Below are positions 41,827 through 49,979 of a DNA stretch of 64,000 nucleotides, piece after piece. Below the pieces are notes generated by a model. The model was not told the DNA's origin and searched no databases. It saw only the letters and a list, made by a program, of their open reading frames with translations. The position numbers and the translations under genes are program-made. Location: the NCBI RefSeq assembly GCF_900099805.1, contig NZ_FNDR01000009.1, positions 62,001 through 126,000 on the forward strand, written 5' to 3'. Each line of letters starts with the position of its first letter. Positions within the stretch are counted from its first letter, which is position 1. This stretch comes from Variovorax sp. OV700. GTDB lineage: Bacteria > Pseudomonadota > Gammaproteobacteria > Burkholderiales > Burkholderiaceae_C.

Positions 41827-42099
41827 TCAGCGGCGAGGTGCGTTGTTGTTGCCGGAGTTCGTCGGCGGCGGACCGCGGCGCTCCAGATGGCGGAAGGTGA
41901 TACGGCCCTTGGTCAGGTCGTAAGGCGAGAGTTCGAGCGACACCTTGTCACCCGCCAGGATGCGGATGTGGTGCTTGCGCATCTTGCCGCCGCTGTAGGC
42001 GATCAGCTGATGGCCGTTGTCGAGCGTCACGCGGTAGCGCGAGTCGGGCAGGACTTCGGTCACTGCGCCGTTCATTTCGATCAGTTCTTCCTTGGGCAT
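41827..42099 (-). CDS. infA: translation initiation factor IF-1
   Basis: A 90-residue OB-fold protein. MPKEELIEMNGAVTEVLPDSRYRVTLDNGH and the KMRKHHIRILAGDKVSLELSPYDLTKGRITFR run are unmistakable IF-1. It is about 18 residues longer than E. coli IF-1, with a C-terminal tail (PPPTNSGNNNAPRR). Betaproteobacteria often carry an IF-1 gene outside the ribosomal-protein operon, and this looks like such a copy. It binds the 30S A site during initiation. Confidence 0.96.
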   Translation of the reverse strand: MPKEELIEMNGAVTEVLPDSRYRVTLDNGHQLIAYSGGKMRKHHIRILAGDKVSLELSPYDLTKGRITFRHLERRGPPPTNSGNNNAPRR

Positions 42100-42160
42100 G
42101 TGTGATTACCTCTGAATTCTCGTTCGATGTGTGTTGGATATGAAGATGGGCGTAATTGTT

Positions 42161-42427
42161 TCAGCCTGCGCACGGAAGCGCGAGCGGGGCAACGCTGAGA
42201 GGGCTGCTGCGTTCGCGCACCCAGCAAAGACCCTGGTCGATGGCGTAGCGCAGCGCGGCGGCGTGGCTGGCAAAGCGCGGCGTGAAACGCATCACGCGGT
42301 CGTGCATGCCGCTGCCACGGCCAGAGCGGATCGAGACGGAAGCGGCGTAGTTGCCGTCGTCCTGGTGGCGAATGAGCGGGGAAACAAGGTACTTGCCCAC
42401 CGCGATACTGTGTTGAATGATGTCCAT
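42161..42427 (-). CDS. conserved hypothetical protein (small, basic)
   Basis: An 88-residue protein. The core YAASVSIRSGRGSGMHDRVMRFTPRF followed by AAALRYAIDQGLCWV is a pattern I associate with short conserved betaproteobacterial proteins found near cold-shock genes, but I cannot name a family. No signal peptide or membrane helix. The start at 42427 precedes this conserved region; the same frame is open further upstream within what looks like an untranslated leader. It lies just upstream of infA on the same strand (61-base gap) and may be in the same unit. Confidence 0.7.
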   Translation of the reverse strand: MDIIQHSIAVGKYLVSPLIRHQDDGNYAASVSIRSGRGSGMHDRVMRFTPRFASHAAALRYAIDQGLCWVRERSSPLSVAPLALPCAG

Positions 42428-42702
42428 GAAGCCTTGGCACCCTGCGCGAAAAGTGTGCGCAAAATGCCGAAAAATTGATTGAAAACGGGCGTGGGCCGGC
42501 CAGAACGGCGCGGCGGACGCGCTATTCGCTTCAACAAGAACGAAGGCAGTGGTGGCAATCATGGGCGCCCGGTCTGGCGCTCCAACACACTGTGAAGCCG
42601 GCTTGAAAAAAGAGGCCTGAAAAATCCAAGGGACGGTACAGGTCAGCCGGCGGAGTGACGAAAAGTGCTTCGTCGTGGTATCGAAACGAACCCGACATTA
42701 TA
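42428..42702 (-). promoter_or_regulatory. promoter with TATAAT and long leader upstream of the hypothetical-infA unit
   Basis: On the minus strand a perfect TATAAT lies at 42702-42697. A weak -35 is all that can be seen 17 bases before it. If it is used, the transcript would begin near 42690 and carry a leader of about 260 bases before the first start codon at 42427. The region is A/T-richer than its surroundings and has several T runs. Long leaders are typical of cold-responsive mRNAs, which fits the infA/dbpA neighbours. The leader role is inferred. Confidence 0.5.
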
Positions 42703-42741
42703 GCGCGCGGGGTATGACAGTTGCTTGTCTTAAATACAACG

Positions 42742-42788
42742 CACCTGTGAATTAGGCACCAGACTCCCGCCGCACAGGTGTCTGGTGC
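42742..42788. repeat. interleaved inverted repeats (pseudoknot-like order)
   Basis: CACCTGTG (42742-42749) pairs with CACAGGTG (42773-42780), and GCACCAGAC (42756-42764) pairs with GTCTGGTGC (42780-42788). The order is A-B-A'-B', so the two hairpins either exclude each other or form a pseudoknot. The site follows the stop of the gene at 42815-43870 on the minus strand and lies before the infA-side promoter. Confidence 0.7.
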
Positions 42789-42814
42789 TACTAAAGATAT
42801 AGCTCGAGCGCGCG

Positions 42815-43870
42815 TCAGCCGAGGCCGAGCATCCGTTTGTTCGCGGCCACGTCGACACCGCCCGCGGCAAAATCGTCGAACGCCCGCTCGGCCACGCGAA
42901 TGATGTGGTCGGCAATGAAGGCCGCGCCTTCGCGGGCGCCATCTTCCGGGTGCTTGATGCAGCACTCCCACTCAAGCACCGCCCAGCCGGGGAAGTCGTA
43001 CTGCGCCATCTTCGAGAAGATGGCCTTGAAGTTCACCTGCCCGTCGCCCAGCGAGCGGAAGCGCCCTGCCCGGTTGATCCAACTCTGGAAGCCGCCGTAC
43101 ACGCCCTGCTTGCCGGTCGGGTTGAACTCGGCGTCCTTCACGTGAAAGATCTTGATGCGCTCGTGGTAGTGGTCGATGTACGCGAGGTAGTCGAGCTGCT
43201 GCAGCATGAAGTGGCTCGGGTCGTACAGCAGGCACGCACGCGGATGGTTGCCCACGCGCTCCAGGAACATCTCGTAGCTCACGCCGTCGTGCAAGTCTTC
43301 GCCGGGGTGGATTTCGTAGCCCACGTCCACGCCCGCCGCATCGAAGGCATCGAGGATGGGCCGCCAGCGGCGCGCCAGTTCGTCGAAGGCTTCCTCGATG
43401 AGTCCCGGCGGGCGCGGCGGCCACGAATAGAGATACGGCCAGGCCAATGCGCCCGAAAAAGTCGCATGGGCCGTGAGCCCGAGGTTGGCCGAGGCCTTGG
43501 CCGCCAAGTGCAGCTGCTCCACGGCCCACTGCTGGCGCCGCACCGGATCGCCGCGCACCTCGGGCGCCGCAAAGCCGTCGAAGCCGGCGTCGTAAGCCGG
43601 ATGTACGGCGACCAGCTGCCCCTGCAGATGGGTCGACAGCTCGGTGATCTCGAGGCCGTGCGCGGCGAGCGTGCCCTTGATCTCGTCGCAATAGGTCTTG
43701 CTCCCAGCGGCCTTCTTGAGGTCGAACAGGCGCGCGTCCCAGCTCGGGATCTGCACACCCTTGTAGCCCAGTCCGGCGGCCCAGCCGGCAATGGCGTCGA
43801 GCGAGTTGAACGGGGCTTCGTCTCCCGCGAACTGGGCCAGAAAAATGGCCGGGCCCTTGATCGTCTTCAT
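42815..43870 (-). CDS. sugar phosphate isomerase/epimerase family (TIM barrel) protein
   Basis: A 351-residue protein of the xylose isomerase-like TIM barrel. Metal-site acids and histidines appear in VGYEIHPGED, LLYDPSHFMLQQLD and IKIFHVKDAEF, in the order seen in IolE/IolH-like and tagatose epimerase-like enzymes. The AAGGAAG site before the ATG at 43870 supports the start. It is divergent from the C26 amidase gene. Relatives act in inositol or rare sugar breakdown; substrate unknown. Confidence 0.9.
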   Translation of the reverse strand: MKTIKGPAIFLAQFAGDEAPFNSLDAIAGWAAGLGYKGVQIPSWDARLFDLKKAAGSKTYCDEIKGTLAAHGLEITELSTHLQGQLVAVHPAYDAGFDGFAAPEVRGDPVRRQQWAVEQLHLAAKASANLGLTAHATFSGALAWPYLYSWPPRPPGLIEEAFDELARRWRPILDAFDAAGVDVGYEIHPGEDLHDGVSYEMFLERVGNHPRACLLYDPSHFMLQQLDYLAYIDHYHERIKIFHVKDAEFNPTGKQGVYGGFQSWINRAGRFRSLGDGQVNFKAIFSKMAQYDFPGWAVLEWECCIKHPEDGAREGAAFIADHIIRVAERAFDDFAAGGVDVAANKRMLGLG

Positions 43871-43997
43871 GGCTTGTCTTCCTTCTTGGTCGTAGCGGCG
43901 TTGAAAGCATACTTGGCGTGTCGTCCGACCCCGTGCGAGAGGCCAAAGCGCCAAAATGGACTTTCCTTTTCGCACAGCACGTCCTGCCAGTCCCGAG

Positions 43998-44885
43998 ATG
44001 CCGCAACCTGTTTCCGCCCGGCTGAAGATCGGCTTGTCTGCCTGCTTTTCCCATGCGGACCCGGCGCGTTCGCTGTTCACCAACAAGACGCTGCAGTATG
44101 TCGAGCAGTCCATCGCGCACTGGCTCATGTCGGCCGGTGCCATGGTGGTGATGGTGCCCTGCCCCACGGGCGAAACCGCGCGCGGCGACACCAAGCTCTC
44201 GCACTACGCCGAATGGCTCGACGGCGTCGTGATGCACGGCGGCGCTGACGTCTGGCCCGGCAGCTACGGCGAGGAGCCGCTCAAGGATGCGTGGGTGGGC
44301 GACCGCATCCGCGATCTGTACGACCTGGCGCTGGTCGAAGCCTTCGAACAGGCCGGCAAGCCGATCTTCGGCGTCTGCCGCGGGCTGCAGCTCATCAACG
44401 TTGCCTTCGGCGGCACGCTGTACCAGGACATCGAGGCGCAGCACGGCCATCCCGAAACAATCCGGCACCGTGACCCGGTGACCTACGACCAGAATTTTCA
44501 CCAGATCGAGATCGTGGAAGGCACGCGCCTGGCCAAGCTCTATCCGGAGGTGAAGACTGCAAAGGTCAACAGCATTCACCATCAGGGCGTGAAAGATCTC
44601 GCACCCGGTTTCGAGGTCGAGGCGTGGAGCCTGCCCGACCGCGTGCCCGAGGCCATTCGCCGCCGCACCGACAAGGGCCGCAGCTACATCTCCGCCACGC
44701 AGTGGCACCCTGAATTCCACAAGTACGGCAGCACCGAGACCGTGGACGACACGCCCATCCTGCACGACTTTCTCTGGGCCTGCGCCACGGCGAGGGTGGC
44801 GCCCCAGACCTCGATCGGCGCCGGGTCGGGCCGCATCCGCGACCGCGCGGCGCGGGTGCTGCGCCAGGCGCTGCTGCGGCGCTGA
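43998..44885 (+). CDS. gamma-glutamyl-gamma-aminobutyrate hydrolase family (peptidase C26)
   Basis: A 295-residue class I glutamine amidotransferase-like hydrolase. The nucleophile is Cys127 in IFGVCRGLQLINV, and QWHPEFH provides the catalytic His and Glu. PuuD-type members cleave gamma-glutamyl-GABA in putrescine breakdown. The ATG at 43998 is used, but one at 43956 in the same frame is possible. There are no other Puu genes nearby. Substrate is therefore open to other gamma-glutamyl amides. Confidence 0.9.
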   Translation: MPQPVSARLKIGLSACFSHADPARSLFTNKTLQYVEQSIAHWLMSAGAMVVMVPCPTGETARGDTKLSHYAEWLDGVVMHGGADVWPGSYGEEPLKDAWVGDRIRDLYDLALVEAFEQAGKPIFGVCRGLQLINVAFGGTLYQDIEAQHGHPETIRHRDPVTYDQNFHQIEIVEGTRLAKLYPEVKTAKVNSIHHQGVKDLAPGFEVEAWSLPDRVPEAIRRRTDKGRSYISATQWHPEFHKYGSTETVDDTPILHDFLWACATARVAPQTSIGAGSGRIRDRAARVLRQALLRR

Positions 44886-44897
44886 CGCACCGACTGG

Positions 44898-45080
44898 CTA
44901 GCGCCGGTCGGAACGGTTCGTACTGCCGCTGACGCCGGCATCGATGGTGCCGAACACCGTGACACCGCTGCCGGACGACGAGGTGGCGCGGTCAGCGTTA
45001 CCCGCCGACCCCGTACCGGCACAGCCCGCCGCCAGGGCGCCCATCGCGATGGCAAGAACAGCTGCAATCAATGGCTTCAC
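44898..45080 (-). CDS. small lipoprotein
   Basis: A 60-residue protein. The N-terminal signal ends with the lipobox ALAAGC (Cys20). The remaining 40 residues are rich in Gly, Ser and Thr, probably a flexible surface or periplasmic peptide. Its 3' end is 12 bases from the C26 amidase stop on the opposite strand. No family is recognised. Confidence 0.7.
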   Translation of the reverse strand: MKPLIAAVLAIAMGALAAGCAGTGSAGNADRATSSSGSGVTVFGTIDAGVSGSTNRSDRR

Positions 45081-45154
45081 GGAAAACTCCTGGCAAATGG
45101 TGAAAGACTGCGTTCACTATAGGCCGGTGCGTTTTCCGCCCGGTAACACCCGGT

Positions 45155-48103
45155 TCACGGCGCCGAGAGGTGCTTGCCCACGATGCCCGCGAGTTCGAAC
45201 ATCGTCACCTGGTCCTTGCCGAACACCGGCTTGAGCTTGGCGTCGGCATTGATCGCGCGCTTGTTGGTCGCATCCTGCAGGCCGTTGGCCTTGATGTAGT
45301 CCCACAGCTTCTTGATGACCTCGGTGCGCGCCACCGGTTCGGCGCCGATCACCGCGGCCAGCGAGTCGCTCGGCTTCAGGCCTGCGCCGGGCTTGCGCGG
45401 CGCGGCGGCCTTCTTCGCGGCCGGTGCCTTCTTGGCGGCGGGGGTCTTCTTCGCAGCCACCTTCTTGGCCGCGGCCGTCTTGCCTGCCGGTGCCGCCTTG
45501 CCGAAGGTCTTGCGCGGCGGGAACTTGCTGCCGCCTTCGCGCGGCGCAAACTCGAAGGTCACCTTGCCCTCTTCGGCGTTCCAGGTCAGGAAGGCCTTGA
45601 AGGCGCGGCGCGTGCGCATGCTCACGAACTTGTCGAGCAGGTCGGTCTTGCCGGTGGCGAGCAGCTTCTCCATCTGCGCGCGCTCCACCGGCTGCTGCAG
45701 GATGATCTTGCCGGTCTTGAAGGTGCAGCTCGGCGTCGGCTGCGCGTTGGTGGGCACCGACTTCTCGCAGACGTAGTTGCTGCCGTGCTCGAACACCGGT
45801 GCGCCGCAGACCGGGCACGGGCCCACCGTGTCCTGCTCGCCGAAGTCGACGATCTCGCCGGTGTCGCCGTTCTTGTCGTCGCCGAAGTCGAACTCCAGCT
45901 TCCAGTTCTTCGCTTCCTCGTCGAACTTCAGGATGATTTCGGAGGTGAAGGGCCAGCCGGCCTTGGAGCGGAAGCCCTCGAGCGGGCCGATGTGCTTGTT
46001 GGCCAGCAGCGCCTCGGCCTCGACCACCTCGAAGGTGCGCCCCGCCGGCGACTTGCCGAACGAGAAGCCGCAGGCGTCTTCGCCCGTGCCGCTCTTGCCG
46101 GTGCAGCCGTAGCGGCGGTAGTTTTCCTTCACCACGCCGCCGCAATTGGGGCACGGGGTCGAAAGCGTCGAGTAGTCGCCCGGCACGGTGTCGCGGTCGT
46201 ACTCCTTGGCCTTCTTGACGATGTGCTCCGTCATTTCGGCGATCTCGCGCATGAAGGCGTCGCGGCTCAGCGCGCCCTTTTCCATCTGCGCAAGCTTGTA
46301 TTCCCACTCGCCCGTGAGTTCGGCCTTGGAGAGTTCCTCCACGCCCAGGCCGCGCAAGAGCGTCATGAGCTGGAAGGCCTTGGCGGTGGGAATCAGCTCG
46401 CGGCCTTCGCGCAGCATGTATTTCTCGGTGATCAGGCCTTCGATGGTGGCGGCGCGCGTGGCTGGAGTGCCGAGGCCCTTCTCCTGCATGGCCTCGCGCA
46501 GCTCGTCGTCGTCGATGGTCTTGCCCGCGCCTTCCATGGCGCCGAGCAGCGTGGCTTCCGAATAGCGTGCCGGCGGCCGGGTCTTCAGCGCCTTCAGGTC
46601 GGCCGATTCGGTCTTCACCGTTTCTCCCGGCTTCACCACTACGAGGTTCTTGCCGTCCTTCTCGTCGTCGTCATTGACGGCTTCCTTGCCCCAGATGGCC
46701 AGCCAGCCCGGCTTGACCAGCACCTTGCCGTCACTGCGGAACGGGTACTTCTTGCCGCCGGCTTCCACCGTGCTGATGCGGGTGGTGACCTGGAATTCGG
46801 CACTCGGAAAGAACACCGACATGAAGCGGCGCACCACGAAGTCATAGAGCTTCTGCTCGGCCTCGGAGAGACCGCTCGGCGCCTGCAGCGTTGGAATGAT
46901 GGCGAAGTGATCCGACACCTTGGCGTTGTCGAAGATGCGCTTGTTCGGCTTCACATAGCTGCCGTCGACCGCTTGCTGGGCAAAAGGCGCGAGATGCTTC
47001 ATGCCGCTGTCGGCGAGCATCTTCATCGTGTCTTTCACCACCGGCAGGTAGTCCTCGGGCAGCGCGCGCGAATCGGTTCGCGGGTAGGTCAGCGCCTTGT
47101 GGCGTTCGTACAGGCTTTGCGCCAGCGCCAGCGTGGTCTTGGCCGAGAAGCCGAAGCGGCCATTGGCCTCGCGCTGCAGCGAGGTCAGGTCGAACAGCAT
47201 CGGGGAGGCCTGGGTGGTGGGCTTGCTCTCCTCGGTGACGGTGGCGGGCTTGCCGCGTGCCGCATCGGCGACCTCGCGCGCTTCGCGCTCGCTCCACACG
47301 CGGTCGGCGCGAATCTCCGCGTCGGCCACGCCGTCGGGACCCGGCGGCGGCTTCTTGAAGTTCGCGTCGAACCACTTGCCGGGGTACTGGCCGGCCTCGG
47401 CCTGGAACACGCCGTGGATCTCCCAGTAGTCGCGGCTCACGAACTTGCGGATTTTTTCCTCGCGCTCGACCACCACCGACAGCGTGGGCGTCTGCACGCG
47501 GCCCACCGTCGTCAGGAAGAAGCCGCCGTCGCGCGAATTGAAGGCCGTCATGGCGCGCGTGCCGTTGATGCCCACCAGCCAGTCGGCCTCGGAGCGCGAG
47601 CGCGCGGCGTCGGCCAGGCCCTGCATCTGCTTTTCGGTGCGCAGCGCGTCGAAGCCGTCGCGGATGGCCTGCGGCGTCATCGACTGCAGCCACAGGCGCT
47701 TCACCGGCTTGTTCAGGCCGGTCTTGCCGCCCGCGTACTGCTCGATCAGGCGGAAGATCAGCTCCCCCTCGCGGCCCGCGTCGCAGGCGTTGATGAGCTG
47801 CGTCACGTCCTTGCGCTTGGCCTGCTTGACCACGGCGTTCAGGCGAGTCTTTGTCTTGTCGACCGGCTTCAGGTCGAAGTGCGGCGGAATCACCGGCAGG
47901 TTCGCGAAGCTCCACTTGCCCCGCTTGACGTCGAACTCCTCGGGCGCCTGGATCTCGACCAGGTGGCCGACGGCGCTGGTCACAACGTAGCTTTCGTTCT
48001 CGAAATGCTCGTCATGTTTGTCGAACTTGCCGGCCACCGGCGTGAGGGCGCGGACGATGTCCTGTGCCACCGACGGCTTTTCTGCAATTACCAAAGTCTT
48101 CAT
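45155..48103 (-). CDS. topB: DNA topoisomerase III with H1-like tail and C-terminal SWIB domain
   Basis: A 982-residue type IA topoisomerase. The TOPRIM domain carries Glu8 and DAGREGE (108-114); the active-site Tyr340 is in TYPRTDSR. Zinc-ribbon-like cysteine groups follow (CPNCGG, GPCPVCG). After about residue 875 comes a Lys/Ala/Pro-rich stretch of repeated AAKK units like histone H1, and the last 70 residues (SDSLAAVIG, KLWDYIKANGLQD, NADAKLKPVFG) are a SWIB/MDM2 fold domain. It decatenates and relaxes DNA. The ATG at 48103 has AGGA at proper spacing; another ATG lies six bases upstream. Confidence 0.94.
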   Translation of the reverse strand: MKTLVIAEKPSVAQDIVRALTPVAGKFDKHDEHFENESYVVTSAVGHLVEIQAPEEFDVKRGKWSFANLPVIPPHFDLKPVDKTKTRLNAVVKQAKRKDVTQLINACDAGREGELIFRLIEQYAGGKTGLNKPVKRLWLQSMTPQAIRDGFDALRTEKQMQGLADAARSRSEADWLVGINGTRAMTAFNSRDGGFFLTTVGRVQTPTLSVVVEREEKIRKFVSRDYWEIHGVFQAEAGQYPGKWFDANFKKPPPGPDGVADAEIRADRVWSEREAREVADAARGKPATVTEESKPTTQASPMLFDLTSLQREANGRFGFSAKTTLALAQSLYERHKALTYPRTDSRALPEDYLPVVKDTMKMLADSGMKHLAPFAQQAVDGSYVKPNKRIFDNAKVSDHFAIIPTLQAPSGLSEAEQKLYDFVVRRFMSVFFPSAEFQVTTRISTVEAGGKKYPFRSDGKVLVKPGWLAIWGKEAVNDDDEKDGKNLVVVKPGETVKTESADLKALKTRPPARYSEATLLGAMEGAGKTIDDDELREAMQEKGLGTPATRAATIEGLITEKYMLREGRELIPTAKAFQLMTLLRGLGVEELSKAELTGEWEYKLAQMEKGALSRDAFMREIAEMTEHIVKKAKEYDRDTVPGDYSTLSTPCPNCGGVVKENYRRYGCTGKSGTGEDACGFSFGKSPAGRTFEVVEAEALLANKHIGPLEGFRSKAGWPFTSEIILKFDEEAKNWKLEFDFGDDKNGDTGEIVDFGEQDTVGPCPVCGAPVFEHGSNYVCEKSVPTNAQPTPSCTFKTGKIILQQPVERAQMEKLLATGKTDLLDKFVSMRTRRAFKAFLTWNAEEGKVTFEFAPREGGSKFPPRKTFGKAAPAGKTAAAKKVAAKKTPAAKKAPAAKKAAAPRKPGAGLKPSDSLAAVIGAEPVARTEVIKKLWDYIKANGLQDATNKRAINADAKLKPVFGKDQVTMFELAGIVGKHLSAP

Positions 48104-48138
48104 CAACATTCCTAAAAGAGTTCCCAGGCCGGCGCCGA

Positions 48139-48215
48139 GCCGCCTCAAGGCGGCCTGCGGCCCCCTCCGGGGGGCAGCGACGACACGCAGTGCGAGAGCG
48201 TGGGGGCCACATACA
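48139..48215. repeat. double-hairpin intergenic repeat
   Basis: GCCGCC-TCAA-GGCGGC (48139-48154) and CCCCC-TCC-GGGGG (48061+ line, 48061 offset to 48161-48173) form two adjacent short hairpins, followed by a G+C-rich stretch ending near TGGGGG. I associate similar twin-hairpin sequence with dispersed intergenic repeats in Comamonadaceae. It lies in the leader of topB. Confidence 0.55.
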
Positions 48216-48228
48216 ATCTGCGGCTTCC

Positions 48229-48265
48229 CGCGTGTGCGCACGCGCACACGCGCATGTGTGCATAT
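48229..48265. other. alternating pyrimidine-purine tract (Z-DNA-prone)
   Basis: About 37 bases alternate perfectly between pyrimidine and purine, mainly CG and CA/TG steps. Inside it, GCGTGTGCGC and GCGCACACGC (48230-48251) are inverted arms around AC. Such DNA readily forms left-handed helix or cruciform under negative supercoiling. It lies between the divergent topoisomerase III and SET genes, just upstream of the SET start. Confidence 0.8.
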
Positions 48266-48286
48266 TCAACCTAACAGACTTCGGCG

Positions 48287-48928
48287 ATGCCTTCCAAATC
48301 CCCACAATTTGCCGGCCGCCGCATTCAGATGCGGCGATCGGATGTTCACGGCAACGGCGTTTTCGCCGTGGACGACTTGGCCGAAGGCGAGACGCTGATC
48401 GAATACAAGGGCGAGGTCATCAACTGGAAAGAGGCGCTGCGCCGTCACCCGCACGACCCGGCCCAGCCGAACCACACCTTTTACTTTCACATCGACGACG
48501 GCCGTGTGATCGACGGCAATGTCAACGGCAATGCCGCCCGCTGGATCAATCATTCCTGCGAGCCGAACTGCGAGGCCGACGAGGTCAGTGGGCGCGTTTA
48601 TATCAAGGCGCTGCGAAACATCACTGCAGGAGAAGAGCTCAATTACGACTACGGCCTCATCATCGACGAGCCCTACACCCCGAAGCTGCTGGCCGAATTT
48701 CCCTGCTGGTGCGGCTCGGAGAGTTGCCGTGGCACCCTGCTGACGCCCAAGGACGAAGACGAAGAAAAGAAAAAGAAGAAAAAGGCCAAAAAGAAGGCCG
48801 AAAAGAAAAAGGCCGAGAAAAAGGAAGCCAAGAAGGCGGACAAGGAAGCCGAGAAGAAGGCCGACAAGAAGGCCGAAAAGAAATCAGAAAAAAAGAAGTC
48901 CAAGAAGGACGAGGCCGGCAAGGGCTGA
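48287..48928 (+). CDS. SET domain protein lysine methyltransferase with Lys-rich tail
   Basis: A 213-residue protein. The SET domain covers residues 10-150: HGNGVFAVDDL, the cofactor/knot motif RWINHSCEPN (85-94) and GEELNYDYG (115-123), with post-SET cysteines Cys140, Cys142 and Cys147 (PCWCGSESC). The last 58 residues are mostly Lys, Ala and Glu. The fold transfers methyl groups from S-adenosylmethionine to protein lysines. Possible targets include its own tail or histone-like tails such as that of the divergent topoisomerase; this is inference. Confidence 0.92.
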   Translation: MPSKSPQFAGRRIQMRRSDVHGNGVFAVDDLAEGETLIEYKGEVINWKEALRRHPHDPAQPNHTFYFHIDDGRVIDGNVNGNAARWINHSCEPNCEADEVSGRVYIKALRNITAGEELNYDYGLIIDEPYTPKLLAEFPCWCGSESCRGTLLTPKDEDEEKKKKKKAKKKAEKKKAEKKEAKKADKEAEKKADKKAEKKSEKKKSKKDEAGKG

Positions 48929-48930
48929 GC

Positions 48931-49752
48931 ATGGGCACCACGGCCGCCTGGTTCGAAGACCGCATCGCCGCCGCTGTCGCGCCGCTGCTGCCCGGCTTCA
49001 CGGTCGAGGCCGTGGCCGAGATCGATTCGACCAACACCGAGCTGATGCGCCGCGCGCGCGCCGGCCACACCCCGCCGGTGCTGCTGGTGGCCGAGCGCCA
49101 GACCGCCGGGCGCGGCCGGCTCGGCCGGCCCTGGCAGAGCGCGCAGCAAAGCGAAGACAGCGCCGCTTCCCTTACCTTCTCGCTGGGCCTGCCGCTCGCG
49201 CCGCGCGACTGGTCGGGCCTCTCGCTGGCCGTGGGCGTCAGCGTGGCCGAAAGCCTCGACCCCTCGGGCGATGCGAAAGTCGGCCTCAAGTGGCCCAACG
49301 ACCTGTGGGTGGACGACCGCAAGCTCGCAGGCATCCTGATCGAAACTGCCATGCCGCACGCGGTCCGTGCCGAGGGGCCGGCCGTGCCGCGCTACCTGGT
49401 AATCGGCATCGGCATCAACATCGGCCCGCGCGAAGCCGAGGGCATGCGCACCCCGCCCGCGTGGCTGCGCCAATGGCGCCCCGGCGCCACCGCGCCCGAG
49501 GTGCTTGCCGAGCTGGCCGCGCCGCTGGTGCGCAGCGTGCAGGTTTTCGAGGCCGAGGGTTTCGTGCCCTTTGCCGAACGCTTTGCCGCGCGCGACGCGC
49601 TGCGAGGGCGCGAGGTCCAACTCAGCGACGGCAGCTTCGGCTTGTGCGAGGGCGTTGCCTGGGGCGGCGAACTGCAGGTGCGCACTGCTGCCGGCCTGCA
49701 GATGGTCTCGAGCGACGAAGTCAGCGTGCGTCCGCGCGGCATGGCGTTTTGA
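48931..49752 (+). CDS. birA: biotin--[acetyl-CoA-carboxylase] ligase, without repressor domain
   Basis: A 273-residue biotin protein ligase. The biotinyl-AMP loop GRGRLGRPW is at residues 60-68, with KWPNDLWVDDRKLAGIL and GIGINIG further on. The N-terminal helix-turn-helix of E. coli BirA is absent, so it should only attach biotin to carrier proteins and not repress the bio genes. It starts two bases after the SET gene stop and is followed eight bases later by a small membrane protein gene. Confidence 0.94.
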   Translation: MGTTAAWFEDRIAAAVAPLLPGFTVEAVAEIDSTNTELMRRARAGHTPPVLLVAERQTAGRGRLGRPWQSAQQSEDSAASLTFSLGLPLAPRDWSGLSLAVGVSVAESLDPSGDAKVGLKWPNDLWVDDRKLAGILIETAMPHAVRAEGPAVPRYLVIGIGINIGPREAEGMRTPPAWLRQWRPGATAPEVLAELAAPLVRSVQVFEAEGFVPFAERFAARDALRGREVQLSDGSFGLCEGVAWGGELQVRTAAGLQMVSSDEVSVRPRGMAF

Positions 49753-49760
49753 GATTCACG

Positions 49761-49958
49761 ATGAAACTGCGCCTCGTGCTGGTCGCCCTGCTCCTTGCCA
49801 ATGCCGGCTACTGGTTGTGGTCGCGCGGCGATCTGGCCGGCTTCGGATTGGCGCCGGCGAGCCTCAACGAGCGCGAACCCCAACGCCTCGCGCGCCAGGT
49901 TCATCCCGACTGGCTCCAGATCCGCAAGGACGGCAAGAGCAGCAGCGCCGCTCCCTGA
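49761..49958 (+). CDS. small single-pass membrane protein
   Basis: A 65-residue protein with one N-terminal helix (LVLVALLLANAGYWLW) and a short hydrophilic tail containing NEREPQRLARQVHPDWLQI. Small proteins with this REPQRL tail often follow birA in related bacteria and are sometimes joined to SPOR domains; here no SPOR domain remains. Function unknown. It begins eight bases after birA and should be cotranscribed. Confidence 0.7.
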   Translation: MKLRLVLVALLLANAGYWLWSRGDLAGFGLAPASLNEREPQRLARQVHPDWLQIRKDGKSSSAAP

Positions 49959-49979
49959 CCCGGCGGTCCCAGCTGCGCC

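Noticed and set aside
45170..48115. A 981-codon open frame antisense to topB
   Set aside because: Long antisense frames are common in high-G+C DNA because stop codons are rare. Its translation is low in recognisable domains and rich in Leu, Ala, Gly, His and Arg, while the minus strand encodes an unmistakable topoisomerase.
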